In this document: piece after piece, positions 7,882 through 15,784 of the stretch
Position numbering within the stretch: the stretch's first letter is position 1
Layout: each line of letters starts with the position of its first letter
From: an uncultured Lentisphaeria bacterium
Lineage (GTDB): Bacteria; Verrucomicrobiota; Lentisphaeria; Victivallales; UBA1829
Direction of reading: 5' to 3'
Assembly (NCBI GenBank): GCA_905211485.1
Contig: CAJMAW010000015.1
Location: 1 to 33,257, forward strand
Length of the DNA: 33,257 nucleotides
The notes under the pieces: model-generated
The model's database searches: none
Seen by the model: only the letters and a program-made list of their open reading frames with translations
Told to the model about the DNA's origin: nothing
Made by a program: the position numbers and the translations under genes

Positions 7882-8572
7882 ATATCCTCCCTCCTCTTTC
7901 TTCTCTCTCGGAAGGAATTCCCTCGCTCTCTCCTCCTCCTCCTGCTCCTCTTTCTTTTCTCTCTGCAGCAGAGAAGATCCGGAAATGCGGTCCCCTTCTC
8001 TTCACTTCTCTTCTCCTGTGATTTTGCCCTTTTCCCTCTCGCTTGAAATCATCCTGCGGAGCCGTACGATTGAAAAAACAGAGACTGAACCGGGAAACAA
8101 CTCCCCTCCCGTTTCCCGTCATCCCAGAAAGGGGAAAAAAACACTATGCTCCCGTGCCTGGATCTTCGCATCTTGTTTTTTCTTTCCCCGGGATATTTTT
8201 CCGTATCTCTTTCTTTACAGACGGGGAAAAGCCGCTGGAAAGACTACAGCATCTTCTGCCTCTGTCTTTTCCCTTCATCCTTTCTCATTGTCTCAGGGAA
8301 ACTGAAACGGGGAATGCAGGAAAATCAAAACTGAAAACAAAAAAAAAGACTCCGGAAATTTTTCCGGAATCTTGATTTGATTTACCGAACCGGCGGCCGG
8401 GTTGCGCCTTCTTTCCCTCTTCTCTCTCCTCCCGCCCGGGGGAGAAAACCCCGGAGGGGATCTGAAAGGAGAGGATGCAGAACAGAGGAAATTACCATTT
8501 CTCCCCCCCGCATCATTCCTCTGCGGACTGCTCAGCTCCGGGAAGAGCCGGAGAAAAAAACAAAAACTCTTC
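7882..8572. other. intergenic region, 691 bases
   Basis: The spacer between two convergent transcription units has no supported gene. Positions 7887-7975 are almost pure C/T on the plus strand with TCC and TCTT repeats. One copy of the 10-mer GAAACGGGGA is at 8304-8313. The ExbD-operon terminator lies at 8339-8371. Short frames here translate to Ser/Pro/Phe-rich low-complexity peptides and are rejected. Confidence 0.6.
8339..8371 (-). terminator. intrinsic terminator of the TPR-ExbB-ExbD operon
   Basis: GACTCCGGAAA (8348-8358) and TTTCCGGAATC (8361-8371) pair as a hairpin with one mismatch, and on the minus strand it is followed by nine T residues (8347-8339). This is a textbook intrinsic terminator, about 200 bases after the last exbD stop. 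Confidence 0.88.
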
Positions 8573-9022
8573 TCAGTGATCCGGGACAAAGCGGACAGTG
8601 GAGTCATTGATGAGATTGATTTTAGTCAGTCCCATTTCATTGCACATATCGAGCAGTACAATGAGCTTTCTGTGTTTTGCGTTCGGGCCGCAGTTGATGA
8701 TCACAGTGGTGTTCTTGTCCGTATCTCCAACGCTTCTGAGATATTCCCTGAGGTCGTTGACATGATACTTCAGCCCGTTGACATGATAATAATCATCTGA
8801 ATTTTCCCGGAGTTTCATCACGTCGATTTTCAGGAGGTTGGGATTCGGTGTATTGTTGGACGGTGCGGAACCGCTGGGCATGTCCACCGAAAGATAGGAA
8901 TCTTCTATGACCTCCTTCTGAGTCGAGATGAAGTAGATCAGCAGAAGAAACACCACGTCGATCATGGAGGAAAGGGGTGTCTCCGGATCAGGGAGCGCCA
9001 TCCTTCTTCTTTTTTTAGCCAT
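8573..9022 (-). CDS. ExbD/TolR-family proton-channel protein, second copy
   Basis: The 149-residue protein has a short basic cytoplasmic start (AKKRRRM), one membrane segment (SMIDVVFLLLIYFIS, residues ~19-33) and a C-terminal periplasmic domain. The Asp of SMID is the conserved proton-carrying residue, so the channel function seems intact. ExbD/TolR dimers sit inside an ExbB/TolQ pentamer in the inner membrane and convert proton motive force into mechanical work on the cell envelope. It starts 21 bases after the first exbD, with AAAGGAGG upstream, and is the last gene of the operon. The periplasmic part differs much from the first copy, which suggests a heterodimer or different partners. Confidence 0.9.
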   Translation of the reverse strand: MAKKRRRMALPDPETPLSSMIDVVFLLLIYFISTQKEVIEDSYLSVDMPSGSAPSNNTPNPNLLKIDVMKLRENSDDYYHVNGLKYHVNDLREYLRSVGDTDKNTTVIINCGPNAKHRKLIVLLDMCNEMGLTKINLINDSTVRFVPDH

Positions 9023-9043
9023 GGGGCAGCATTCCTCCTTTTA

Positions 9044-9469
9044 CTACTGGATCATTGCGTTGAATTTCAGTCGATAAAGCCCCGTATCCGTGACGGCGTT
9101 CATGACCTGTTCAATGTAATGATGCTGTACGTTCTTGTCGCCGCGGACGATCACGGGGATGTCGGTGGTGTTAAATTTCACCGACATCTCACGGAGGATA
9201 TTGCTGATCTGCGAAACCGTCACCAGATGCAGACCGATGGTCATGGTTCCATCTTCCCGCACATTGATCGTCACGCTTCTCGGATCTTTTTTGAGAACGG
9301 GCCTGCCGTGGGGGGCGTTTACGAGCTTGATGGCCTCATCTTCCACATCCTTGTCCACGGCGGCGGTCACAACAAAGAAAATGATCAGCAGGAACACGAT
9401 GTCGATCATGGAGGAGATCGGCGTCGACGCCATGTCATCTGATATTTTTACTTTTCTTGGTCTTGCCAT
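9044..9469 (-). CDS. ExbD/TolR-family proton-channel protein, first copy
   Basis: The protein has 141 residues: a cytoplasmic start MARPRKVKISDDMASTPIS, a membrane helix beginning SMIDIVFLLIIFFVV with the conserved Asp, and a periplasmic domain of the ExbD fold (PVLKKDPRSVTINVREDG...VPVIVRGDKNVQHH-like pattern). The ATG is preceded by AGGTG at a good distance. It lies 40 bases after exbB and before a second exbD, a common arrangement for ExbB-ExbD-ExbD modules. Without TonB, TolA, TolB or Pal in the window, whether it serves outer-membrane uptake or envelope constriction cannot be decided. Confidence 0.92.
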   Translation of the reverse strand: MARPRKVKISDDMASTPISSMIDIVFLLIIFFVVTAAVDKDVEDEAIKLVNAPHGRPVLKKDPRSVTINVREDGTMTIGLHLVTVSQISNILREMSVKFNTTDIPVIVRGDKNVQHHYIEQVMNAVTDTGLYRLKFNAMIQ

Positions 9470-9509
9470 AGTTTTTCACCTGCCTGCGCGCTTTTCTGCG
9501 GCGCATGTG

Positions 9510-10349
9510 TTATTCTTCGACCGCTGCTTCCTCTTCGTCTCCCACAACCTCGGCTCCCTTCAGAGTCTTGATGAGGTCATAGGTCAGCGCCTCCATGGTG
9601 AGGATGATTTTGCTCGCATTGTTCTTCACAAAGGTGTAGCCGAGAACTGCGGGAATGGAAATCAGAAGACCGACTGCCGTCGTATACAGAGCCGTCGAAA
9701 TGGACATGGCCAGCATCTGGGCTTTCGCGGCTCCCGTGGCGCTTGCCAGACCGGAGAATGCGCTCACCATACCGGTCACCGTTCCCTGAAGCCCGAGCAT
9801 CGGGGCAATTGCTCCGCAGAGGTTCAGATAGTTGACCCGCTGCATGAGTTTTTCCGTTTCAATATCGGCGGAGGCGGAAACCGCGTCCACAACCACGTCA
9901 TAGCCTTCCGAAATATTGTTGAATCCGGCCATCAGAATGTTGGAAAGAGGCCCGGGTGTAGCTTCGCACGCTTCGATCGCGGCTCCGAGATCTCCTTCAT
10001 TCAGCGCATTCTTCACCGCTTCAACGAGTTCCGGAGGCATGATCTTGTTCATGCGGATCGAAATTCCGGCATCGATCAGCAACGCCACCGTTGCAAACGA
10101 CGTCGCAAAAATCAGAAGCCAGATGGTTTTATCGAGCCAGGTTCCTCCGAGAACGACTGTCAGAAAGGTCTGTTCCTGCGGCTCGGCCGCAGCGCCTTCC
10201 CCCTCCTCAGCCCCGCCTTCTCCCACGTCAACGGTTTCCGTCACCGACACATCTTCATCCTGAGCGTATGCGGATGCGGAAAAAGCGCCGAATCCGAGAA
10301 CAAGTGCTCCCGCAAGAAGAATAAGTCCCAGCATTTTTGCGAATTTCAT
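9510..10349 (-). CDS. MotA/TolQ/ExbB-family proton channel protein with signal peptide
   Basis: The 279-residue inner-membrane protein starts with a signal peptide (MKFAKMLGLILLAGALVLG, cleavage near ASAYAQ), followed by an acidic Glu/Gly linker (DEDVSVTETVDVGEGGAEEG). Then come a first membrane helix (~residues 77-95), a cytoplasmic domain, and the diagnostic pair LCGAIAPMLGLQGTVTGM and AMSISTALYTTAVGLLISIP, in the MotA_ExbB fold. It should form the pentameric stator with the two downstream ExbD proteins. The extra periplasmic N-terminus is typical of the long ExbB type. It lies 78 bases after the second TPR gene and 40 before exbD. Confidence 0.93.
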   Translation of the reverse strand: MKFAKMLGLILLAGALVLGFGAFSASAYAQDEDVSVTETVDVGEGGAEEGEGAAAEPQEQTFLTVVLGGTWLDKTIWLLIFATSFATVALLIDAGISIRMNKIMPPELVEAVKNALNEGDLGAAIEACEATPGPLSNILMAGFNNISEGYDVVVDAVSASADIETEKLMQRVNYLNLCGAIAPMLGLQGTVTGMVSAFSGLASATGAAKAQMLAMSISTALYTTAVGLLISIPAVLGYTFVKNNASKIILTMEALTYDLIKTLKGAEVVGDEEEAAVEE

Positions 10350-10427
10350 CTCTTGAAAATTCCTTTTTATTTATGATTTTTCCTCATTTAATCCCCATAT
10401 CGGAAAAAAATGTAGCATAAAATTTCA

Positions 10428-11219
10428 TTATTGCAACTGTTTTGTATAAGGATCGGAAGGATAATCCTTCTTCAGCATCTCCACAAACTTCTCCGCCCGC
10501 GCATCTTTGAGTTCTTTCAGCATCTGAGCCGATTTGAACAGCGCTTCCGGGCGCTCCTTGCTCTTCGGGAAGAGCAGCGCGGCCTGGAAATACGCCAGAA
10601 CCGCATCCATTTTATCGCCTTTCTTGGCAATGGCGTCGCCCTTCTTGATAAAGGCATACGATGCAATGTCGTCATCCGACGAAGCAATCATCTTGTCCAG
10701 AACCGGGATGGCCTTCTCCGTCTCTCCCAGATCTATGTAGGTCGAAGCCAGAAGACGGTACGACTCCATCAGATCCTGTTCCATCTTCGGATTCACCAGC
10801 TTGTAATTCTCCAGCGTAGAAAGCAGCTTCACCGCATCCGACTTCTTGTCCTCCTTCACCAGTGACTCCGCCTGTTTCAGCAGACAGTAGACATCCCAGC
10901 CCACAAGCTTGTATTTCGGACGGGCACTCTTGTATGCCTCTCCGGCCTTCGCATATTCCCCCGCCTTGAACAGTTCGTCAGCCGCAAGAATCTCCTTCGG
11001 CTTCGGAACCCACGCCCATACATAACGGCCCCTCTTGATGATGGACTGAATCCGCGAAGATCCGCTTTCCACAAACGCAAGATCTCCATTCTGCCGGACC
11101 GTGATCTGGCTCACCTTCTTCTCTTTCCCGGAGGATTCCTTGATGATGCAGTCCTGCCCCTGGAGAACGGCCGATGAAGCAACGAAAAGTATCGCTGTCC
11201 ATGTCAGTAATTTATTCAT
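10428..11219 (-). CDS. exported TPR protein of the ExbB/ExbD operon
   Basis: The 263-residue protein has an N-terminal signal peptide (MNKLLTWTAILFVASSAVLQG). Residues ~20-75 look like a small beta-rich region (GKEKKVSQITVRQNGDLAFV). Residues ~80-255 are tetratricopeptide-like helical repeats (LFKAGEYAKAGEAYKSA, LLASTYIDLGETEKAIPVLD, AYFQAALLFPKSKERPEALF). Exported TPR proteins in Tol-like operons probably scaffold protein contacts in the periplasm, as CpoB does in Escherichia coli, but this one is not a clear CpoB. It follows the large TPR gene by 48 bases and is preceded by GAGAGG. Partners cannot be read from the sequence. Confidence 0.8.
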   Translation of the reverse strand: MNKLLTWTAILFVASSAVLQGQDCIIKESSGKEKKVSQITVRQNGDLAFVESGSSRIQSIIKRGRYVWAWVPKPKEILAADELFKAGEYAKAGEAYKSARPKYKLVGWDVYCLLKQAESLVKEDKKSDAVKLLSTLENYKLVNPKMEQDLMESYRLLASTYIDLGETEKAIPVLDKMIASSDDDIASYAFIKKGDAIAKKGDKMDAVLAYFQAALLFPKSKERPEALFKSAQMLKELKDARAEKFVEMLKKDYPSDPYTKQLQ

Positions 11220-11267
11220 GTCTCGCCTCTCTGTTATTGTATTTTCCTATTTGAAAACATTTTTGCT

Positions 11268-14200
11268 TCAAGGGGTGTTTCCCGCTTCAGGGGCGGGAAG
11301 ATTCTCAATATCCTTTTCAAAACGTCCGCCGACAAAATGCTTCTTGTATTTGTCGACCATCTTGTCCCGGTCCTGGGTCCGGTTCAGCAGCGCCGCGCAG
11401 TAGGCCGTCCTGTATATGGCATATTCAACCCATTCACGCGCAGCCTGGGCATCCGCCGCGGCCTTCTGTTTCTCCTCCGCACTGAGGGTCGACTCCGAAT
11501 CAGGCGTATCCTCCGCTGTAAATGACGGCGCCGCTACTATGTTGAAGGCGGAAAACGCCTTCGCGTAGTTCTTCTCCTCCAGATGCGTGTCGCCCAGCAG
11601 ACACTGGGACTTGTAATAGTTTGAATACTGCCCCGTGGTATTCGCACGGAGCGCCACCTGGGCAAGATCCTGTCTTGCCTTGTCATAATTCTTCATCTTC
11701 AGCAGCGTATCCGCACGACCGAAATACAGCTCATAGAAATACGGAGTATTCTTGTCAAGCTCTATCGCCTGCGTGAAATACGCCAGAGACTGCGGCTCGC
11801 TGTTCCCTGCGTAATATGCCGCAAGCCCAGCATCCAGAAGAACTTTCCCCTTCAGAATCAGAAGGGTCTTTTCCCGTTCCTCGCCATCGTTCTTCAGCCG
11901 GGCGGCGGTTTCGGTGCTGAGCCAGTCCGTCAGCACGGGCTGTTCCAGCTGGCCCACCAGAACCTTTGCCGCCTCCAGCGCCACCTTCGCTCCCGCAGGA
12001 ATGCGCTGCCCTCCGCAGTTGTAAAGATTCGAGGCAATCCAGCGTAGATTCTGCGTTGAAAGATTCGACTTCAGCTCCGGCGTATTGAAAATCTCCTGGA
12101 AAATCCCGATTGATGTGTCAAAGTTCCCGTTCCCGTACAGACTCCGCGCAAGATAGAATTTCGCATTCTTCCCTTCCGGGGTGTCCTTGAAATCGCGGGA
12201 AAGACGATCCAGAACTTCCGTGGCTTTCTGATTGTCGCCCAGTTCCGTATAGATCACGCCCATGCGCATCATCGACTGCGGAACAGTCTTGTTCTTCGGA
12301 TACGCACTGATGAAGGCCTGGAAATCAGCCGCGGCCTGTTCCTTGTTCCCGGCTCCGTCCTGAAGCCATGGAAGAAGACTCAGCGCGTCCTCCTTGACCT
12401 TGAGTGCATGACTGCTCTGCGCCACAGAGGCATAAGTCCCTCCTGGAGAAAGCCATTTGATCAGTTCATGAATGTTTTCCGCTCCTTCCTTGTACAGTTC
12501 CACGGATTCGCGCAGCATTGCTTCCGCCTGCTGCAGTTTCCCTTCGCGGGTATTGATATCATGAACCACCACTTCTTCGCCGACAACGCTTTCTCCGCCG
12601 GCGTTATCTCCTGCTCCGGAATCGTTCCCGGATACAGCGTCAGCCGTCGTTTCCTCTGCGGACGATTCCTTCTCCGTGTCTGCCGCCCCGGCGGCATCCG
12701 CAGCGGCTCCGGCATCTGCAGCAGAGGTGGCGGCTCCGGAGGATGCTTTTTCTTCTGAGGATTCCGCATCTTTCGCTTCGGAGGCTCCTTCAGAAGAATC
12801 CTGCCCACTTGCGGCTGCTTCCCCGGCCAACTGCTTCCCGTCTTCCTTGTTTTCCTCAGCCGTCTTCACAGGCGCGGCAGGCGCGGCGGCCTTTTCCGGA
12901 ATCGCGTAGGCGGCTTCTCTCACAAGACGGGACTGTTTCTCCAATTCGACGGCGGCCTTGTACAAATTGTCCGAAATGCTGAGTTTTGCAGTCAACATGT
13001 TCTCCGGCTTCTTAGGCTTCTCCTCGCAGTAAAGGCGATACGTCCTCGCCGCTTCCAGATAATTTTCCATGGAATTATATGCCATGGCAAGATATAGATA
13101 GGCGTTCTCTGCCAGAACCTTGTTGAAGCTGAAATTGTCGATTACGCGCTGGAAGGCCTTTGCCGCCTGATCAAAAAGGGCAAGAACGCGTTTGTTCATT
13201 TCCGCTTTTTCGTCTCCCGAAGGCAGTTTGTTGGCTTCCTGTCCGAGAAGAACCGCACGGTTGTAATATTCCTGAGCCACGCGCATCGCCACGTTTGCGG
13301 CATACTGGTTGGCAATATCTGTCTCCAGGAATTTTTCATAAATGATGATGGCGTCGTTCTTATTCTCAGTCGTTTTCCTGTTCCAGATGGCATTCCCCGC
13401 CAGAAGAAGAACGACGGGAGTGTATTCGGATTTCGGGAATTTGTCCGCCATGTACCCGCAAAGCGCAAGTGCTTCCAGATTCCGGTCCGGCAGCATCGCC
13501 ATTGAAACAACAAGCTTCTCCAGCAGGGGAGGCAGACTGGAACTGTTCCTCTTTTCCCGCAGAATCGGCATGAGCGCCTCTACCACTTCGCTGTATTTCT
13601 TGGCTTTGTAATCCTGCTCCACCTGCGGCGAGACCAGCTCCTCCATGACTTCCTCCTCGCCCGCGTCTCCGGACGAACCGGAAGGAATGGGAACCTTCGA
13701 TTTTTCCGCATCAACCGTATCCGCCAGCTCAGGCGCTCTCTGCGCCAGTTCGTCCGCGACCCGGACAAATTCCGAATACGCTCTGGCTCCGTCCGGATAT
13801 CCCACATAATTCTTGAGCAGGCGTCCATAATTCACAAACGCGCCCTTCAGGGCCTTCAGGCTTTCCGCCTCGTCGGTAATGGCCTGGGATTTCGCGTAAT
13901 AGGCCCGGGCTTCCCAGTATTTCGCCTGCGCGCCAGGGGAGTTCTGAAGCTCTTTGCTTTCGGCAAACGATTCGTCGCAGGCTTTGAAAAGATCGCGGTT
14001 CTTGGCCAGTTCCTTCAATGCGTCGTCATACAGGTCAAGAATAATATAGGCTTTGGCGGTCGCGGTGCATGCCAGCGCCGTCGTGACATCCTGTCCGCCC
14101 CACTGAATGTTCTCCAGAGAGCTGATCGTACTGTAAACAACCGAACGCCAGTCTTTCGCATCCAGCGTGTAAAGAGTCTTCTGCTTTGTCGAATCCAGAG

Positions 14201-15134
14201 TATTCCGATCCACAAAAAGCGCCATCCGCTCCCAGCGGGGGCAGAGCGTACCCGTCAGATACTTGTTCAGATCGTTCTTCCCCGTATTTAAACTGGTTCT
14301 CAGCGACGCATCGCTGACTTTGGTCTGCAACGTCGCTAAACTCTTCGACAGCGGAGCCCACATCTTCTTCATCTGATTCGATGAATTCATTTTCTGCTTG
14401 TCGGTAACCTTCTGCGCATTATTGTAGATCGCCTTGATTTGCGTCCACTGATTTTTGATGGTCTTGTTCAGATTCTCATCCGAACTCTTTTCCAGACAAG
14501 GGTTCAGCACCTTTTCAAAGGCTTCGCACGCAGCATTGAACTCGGCATCCTTCCCATTCTTCTGCTCCGTCTCCTTCAGGGATTCGGCGGAATCCAGATC
14601 CGAAAGGGCCTTGTAATAATTCCGGTCACGTTCCGGAAGTCCTCCGTAAAGGAACTGCTGCACTTCCTCCATCTCCTTGACCATGCCCAGTTCCTTGTAC
14701 GCGGCCAAAAGATAACTCGTGCAGACCTTCAGATCCTGAGGAACATCCTTGTTGAGCTTGCAGTATTCAAACACTTTCCCCAGCGGAAGAACCGATTCCT
14801 TATATTTCCCGATCCGGATCAGATATTTCCCGAGAGCGGCCTGCGCCTCCACATAATACGGGCTCGTCGACGGAATGGAATTGATGATCTTCAGCGTATC
14901 ATCCGGCTTGTTCTGCTGAATGTAGGTTTCCGCAAGCTGGACGGAGAGACGGTCCACATCCTCCGGCTTCCCCGCAATCTGCTTCTCCAGAAAGTAGGCG
15001 GAATAGTTGTAAAGTTCCATTTCGTTCAGCAGCTTCGAAAAACGGACGTCGCGTTCCGATGCCATGAGACTGCAAACAACACCCGATGACAGGGCCAGCG
15101 CGGCTGCGCCGAAAACTTTGCTGCGCATTTTCAT
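11268..15134 (-). CDS. giant exported TPR-repeat protein, first gene of the ExbB/ExbD operon
   Basis: The protein is 1288 residues long and starts with a signal peptide (MKMRSKVFGAAALALSSGVV); the ATG follows GGGAG at nine bases. Most of it is tetratricopeptide-like repeats, for example VQLAETYIQQNKPDDTLKII near residue 70, LYLAMAYNSMENYLEAARTY near 690, and MRMGVIYTELGDNQKATEVL near 960. Between about residues 750 and 858 lies an Ala/Glu/Ser/Gly-rich stretch with no repeat pattern, probably a flexible linker splitting the protein into two solenoids. As the first gene of the operon with exbB and two exbD genes it is likely a periplasmic scaffold coupling the proton-driven motor to outer-membrane or wall partners. 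This role is inferred from position only. Confidence 0.85.
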   Translation of the reverse strand: MKMRSKVFGAAALALSSGVVCSLMASERDVRFSKLLNEMELYNYSAYFLEKQIAGKPEDVDRLSVQLAETYIQQNKPDDTLKIINSIPSTSPYYVEAQAALGKYLIRIGKYKESVLPLGKVFEYCKLNKDVPQDLKVCTSYLLAAYKELGMVKEMEEVQQFLYGGLPERDRNYYKALSDLDSAESLKETEQKNGKDAEFNAACEAFEKVLNPCLEKSSDENLNKTIKNQWTQIKAIYNNAQKVTDKQKMNSSNQMKKMWAPLSKSLATLQTKVSDASLRTSLNTGKNDLNKYLTGTLCPRWERMALFVDRNTLDSTKQKTLYTLDAKDWRSVVYSTISSLENIQWGGQDVTTALACTATAKAYIILDLYDDALKELAKNRDLFKACDESFAESKELQNSPGAQAKYWEARAYYAKSQAITDEAESLKALKGAFVNYGRLLKNYVGYPDGARAYSEFVRVADELAQRAPELADTVDAEKSKVPIPSGSSGDAGEEEVMEELVSPQVEQDYKAKKYSEVVEALMPILREKRNSSSLPPLLEKLVVSMAMLPDRNLEALALCGYMADKFPKSEYTPVVLLLAGNAIWNRKTTENKNDAIIIYEKFLETDIANQYAANVAMRVAQEYYNRAVLLGQEANKLPSGDEKAEMNKRVLALFDQAAKAFQRVIDNFSFNKVLAENAYLYLAMAYNSMENYLEAARTYRLYCEEKPKKPENMLTAKLSISDNLYKAAVELEKQSRLVREAAYAIPEKAAAPAAPVKTAEENKEDGKQLAGEAAASGQDSSEGASEAKDAESSEEKASSGAATSAADAGAAADAAGAADTEKESSAEETTADAVSGNDSGAGDNAGGESVVGEEVVVHDINTREGKLQQAEAMLRESVELYKEGAENIHELIKWLSPGGTYASVAQSSHALKVKEDALSLLPWLQDGAGNKEQAAADFQAFISAYPKNKTVPQSMMRMGVIYTELGDNQKATEVLDRLSRDFKDTPEGKNAKFYLARSLYGNGNFDTSIGIFQEIFNTPELKSNLSTQNLRWIASNLYNCGGQRIPAGAKVALEAAKVLVGQLEQPVLTDWLSTETAARLKNDGEEREKTLLILKGKVLLDAGLAAYYAGNSEPQSLAYFTQAIELDKNTPYFYELYFGRADTLLKMKNYDKARQDLAQVALRANTTGQYSNYYKSQCLLGDTHLEEKNYAKAFSAFNIVAAPSFTAEDTPDSESTLSAEEKQKAAADAQAAREWVEYAIYRTAYCAALLNRTQDRDKMVDKYKKHFVGGRFEKDIENLPAPEAGNTP

Positions 15135-15784
15135 CTAATGGTCTCCCGTAATATCTGTCTATATTCAAATATTGTAATTTTCACTGCTTCAAAAGAGCGG
15201 CACCGTTCCGGAGGGGTGCCCCGGGAAAGAGCTCGTCCCGGGAAAAAACATCTTTTTTTTCAGAAGCCTTCCGCGCAAAAGGAACAAATGCCTTCATCAA
15301 AACCATCTTTCCTCCGGAAATATGTCAGATGAAAAAAAGCGGAATCAGGACTTGAAGAAAAATATATAAGCCCTTTGGAACAAGTCTCTTGCAAAATCAT
15401 CCGGCAAATTTCTCCATATTCCCTCGGGATAAACTGTAACACAATGTGTCGATTTTTCAAGTCTCTGCGGCAGATCTTTTTCAACATTCCCGGGCACGGG
15501 AACGAATCAGAAGAATGGTTTTTCTCCCCTTTTTTTTCCGGGAGGAAATTTCCGGGAGAAAAATTCTTCCGGACCTTCCTGTGATTTTCTTCCTCCCATT
15601 TCCCCAGAGGGGGATTTCTTCGCAAAAAGAAAAGAACGGGGGAGGAGAAACGGGGAAGAAATCCAGAAAATCTAAAAAATTCCTGGATTTTCATTCCGCA
15701 GACGGTTTTTCCTTCTTCCCTGCTGGAAGCATGGGAACGGGGGAAGGAGAAAATGCTGTTTGTGAAAAACAATGCTTCAGAGCT
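15135..15784. other. intergenic region, 650 bases, upstream of the TPR operon
   Basis: No gene is supported. It holds the tandem hairpins at 15199-15242, an A/T-rich stretch at 15150-15190 likely to contain the operon promoter (TACAAT on the minus strand is a fair -10), a GAAACGGGGA copy at 15647-15656, and an 8-base inverted repeat at 15659-15666 and 15683-15690 (AAATCCAG and complement). Positions 15600-15660 are purine-rich on the plus strand. Confidence 0.5.
15199..15242 (-). terminator. tandem GC-rich hairpins, possible terminator or attenuator
   Basis: GGCACC (15199-15204) pairs with GGTGCC (15215-15220), and CCCGGGA (15220-15226) pairs with TCCCGGG (15236-15242). Read on the minus strand the pair ends with GCTCTTTT, a short T stretch, so it could end transcripts from murC or act in the leader of the TPR operon. 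Confidence 0.4.

Noticed and set aside
7833..8375. Several short overlapping frames in the spacer
   Set aside because: Translations are Ser/Pro/Phe-rich low complexity from pyrimidine tracts, without ribosome sites.
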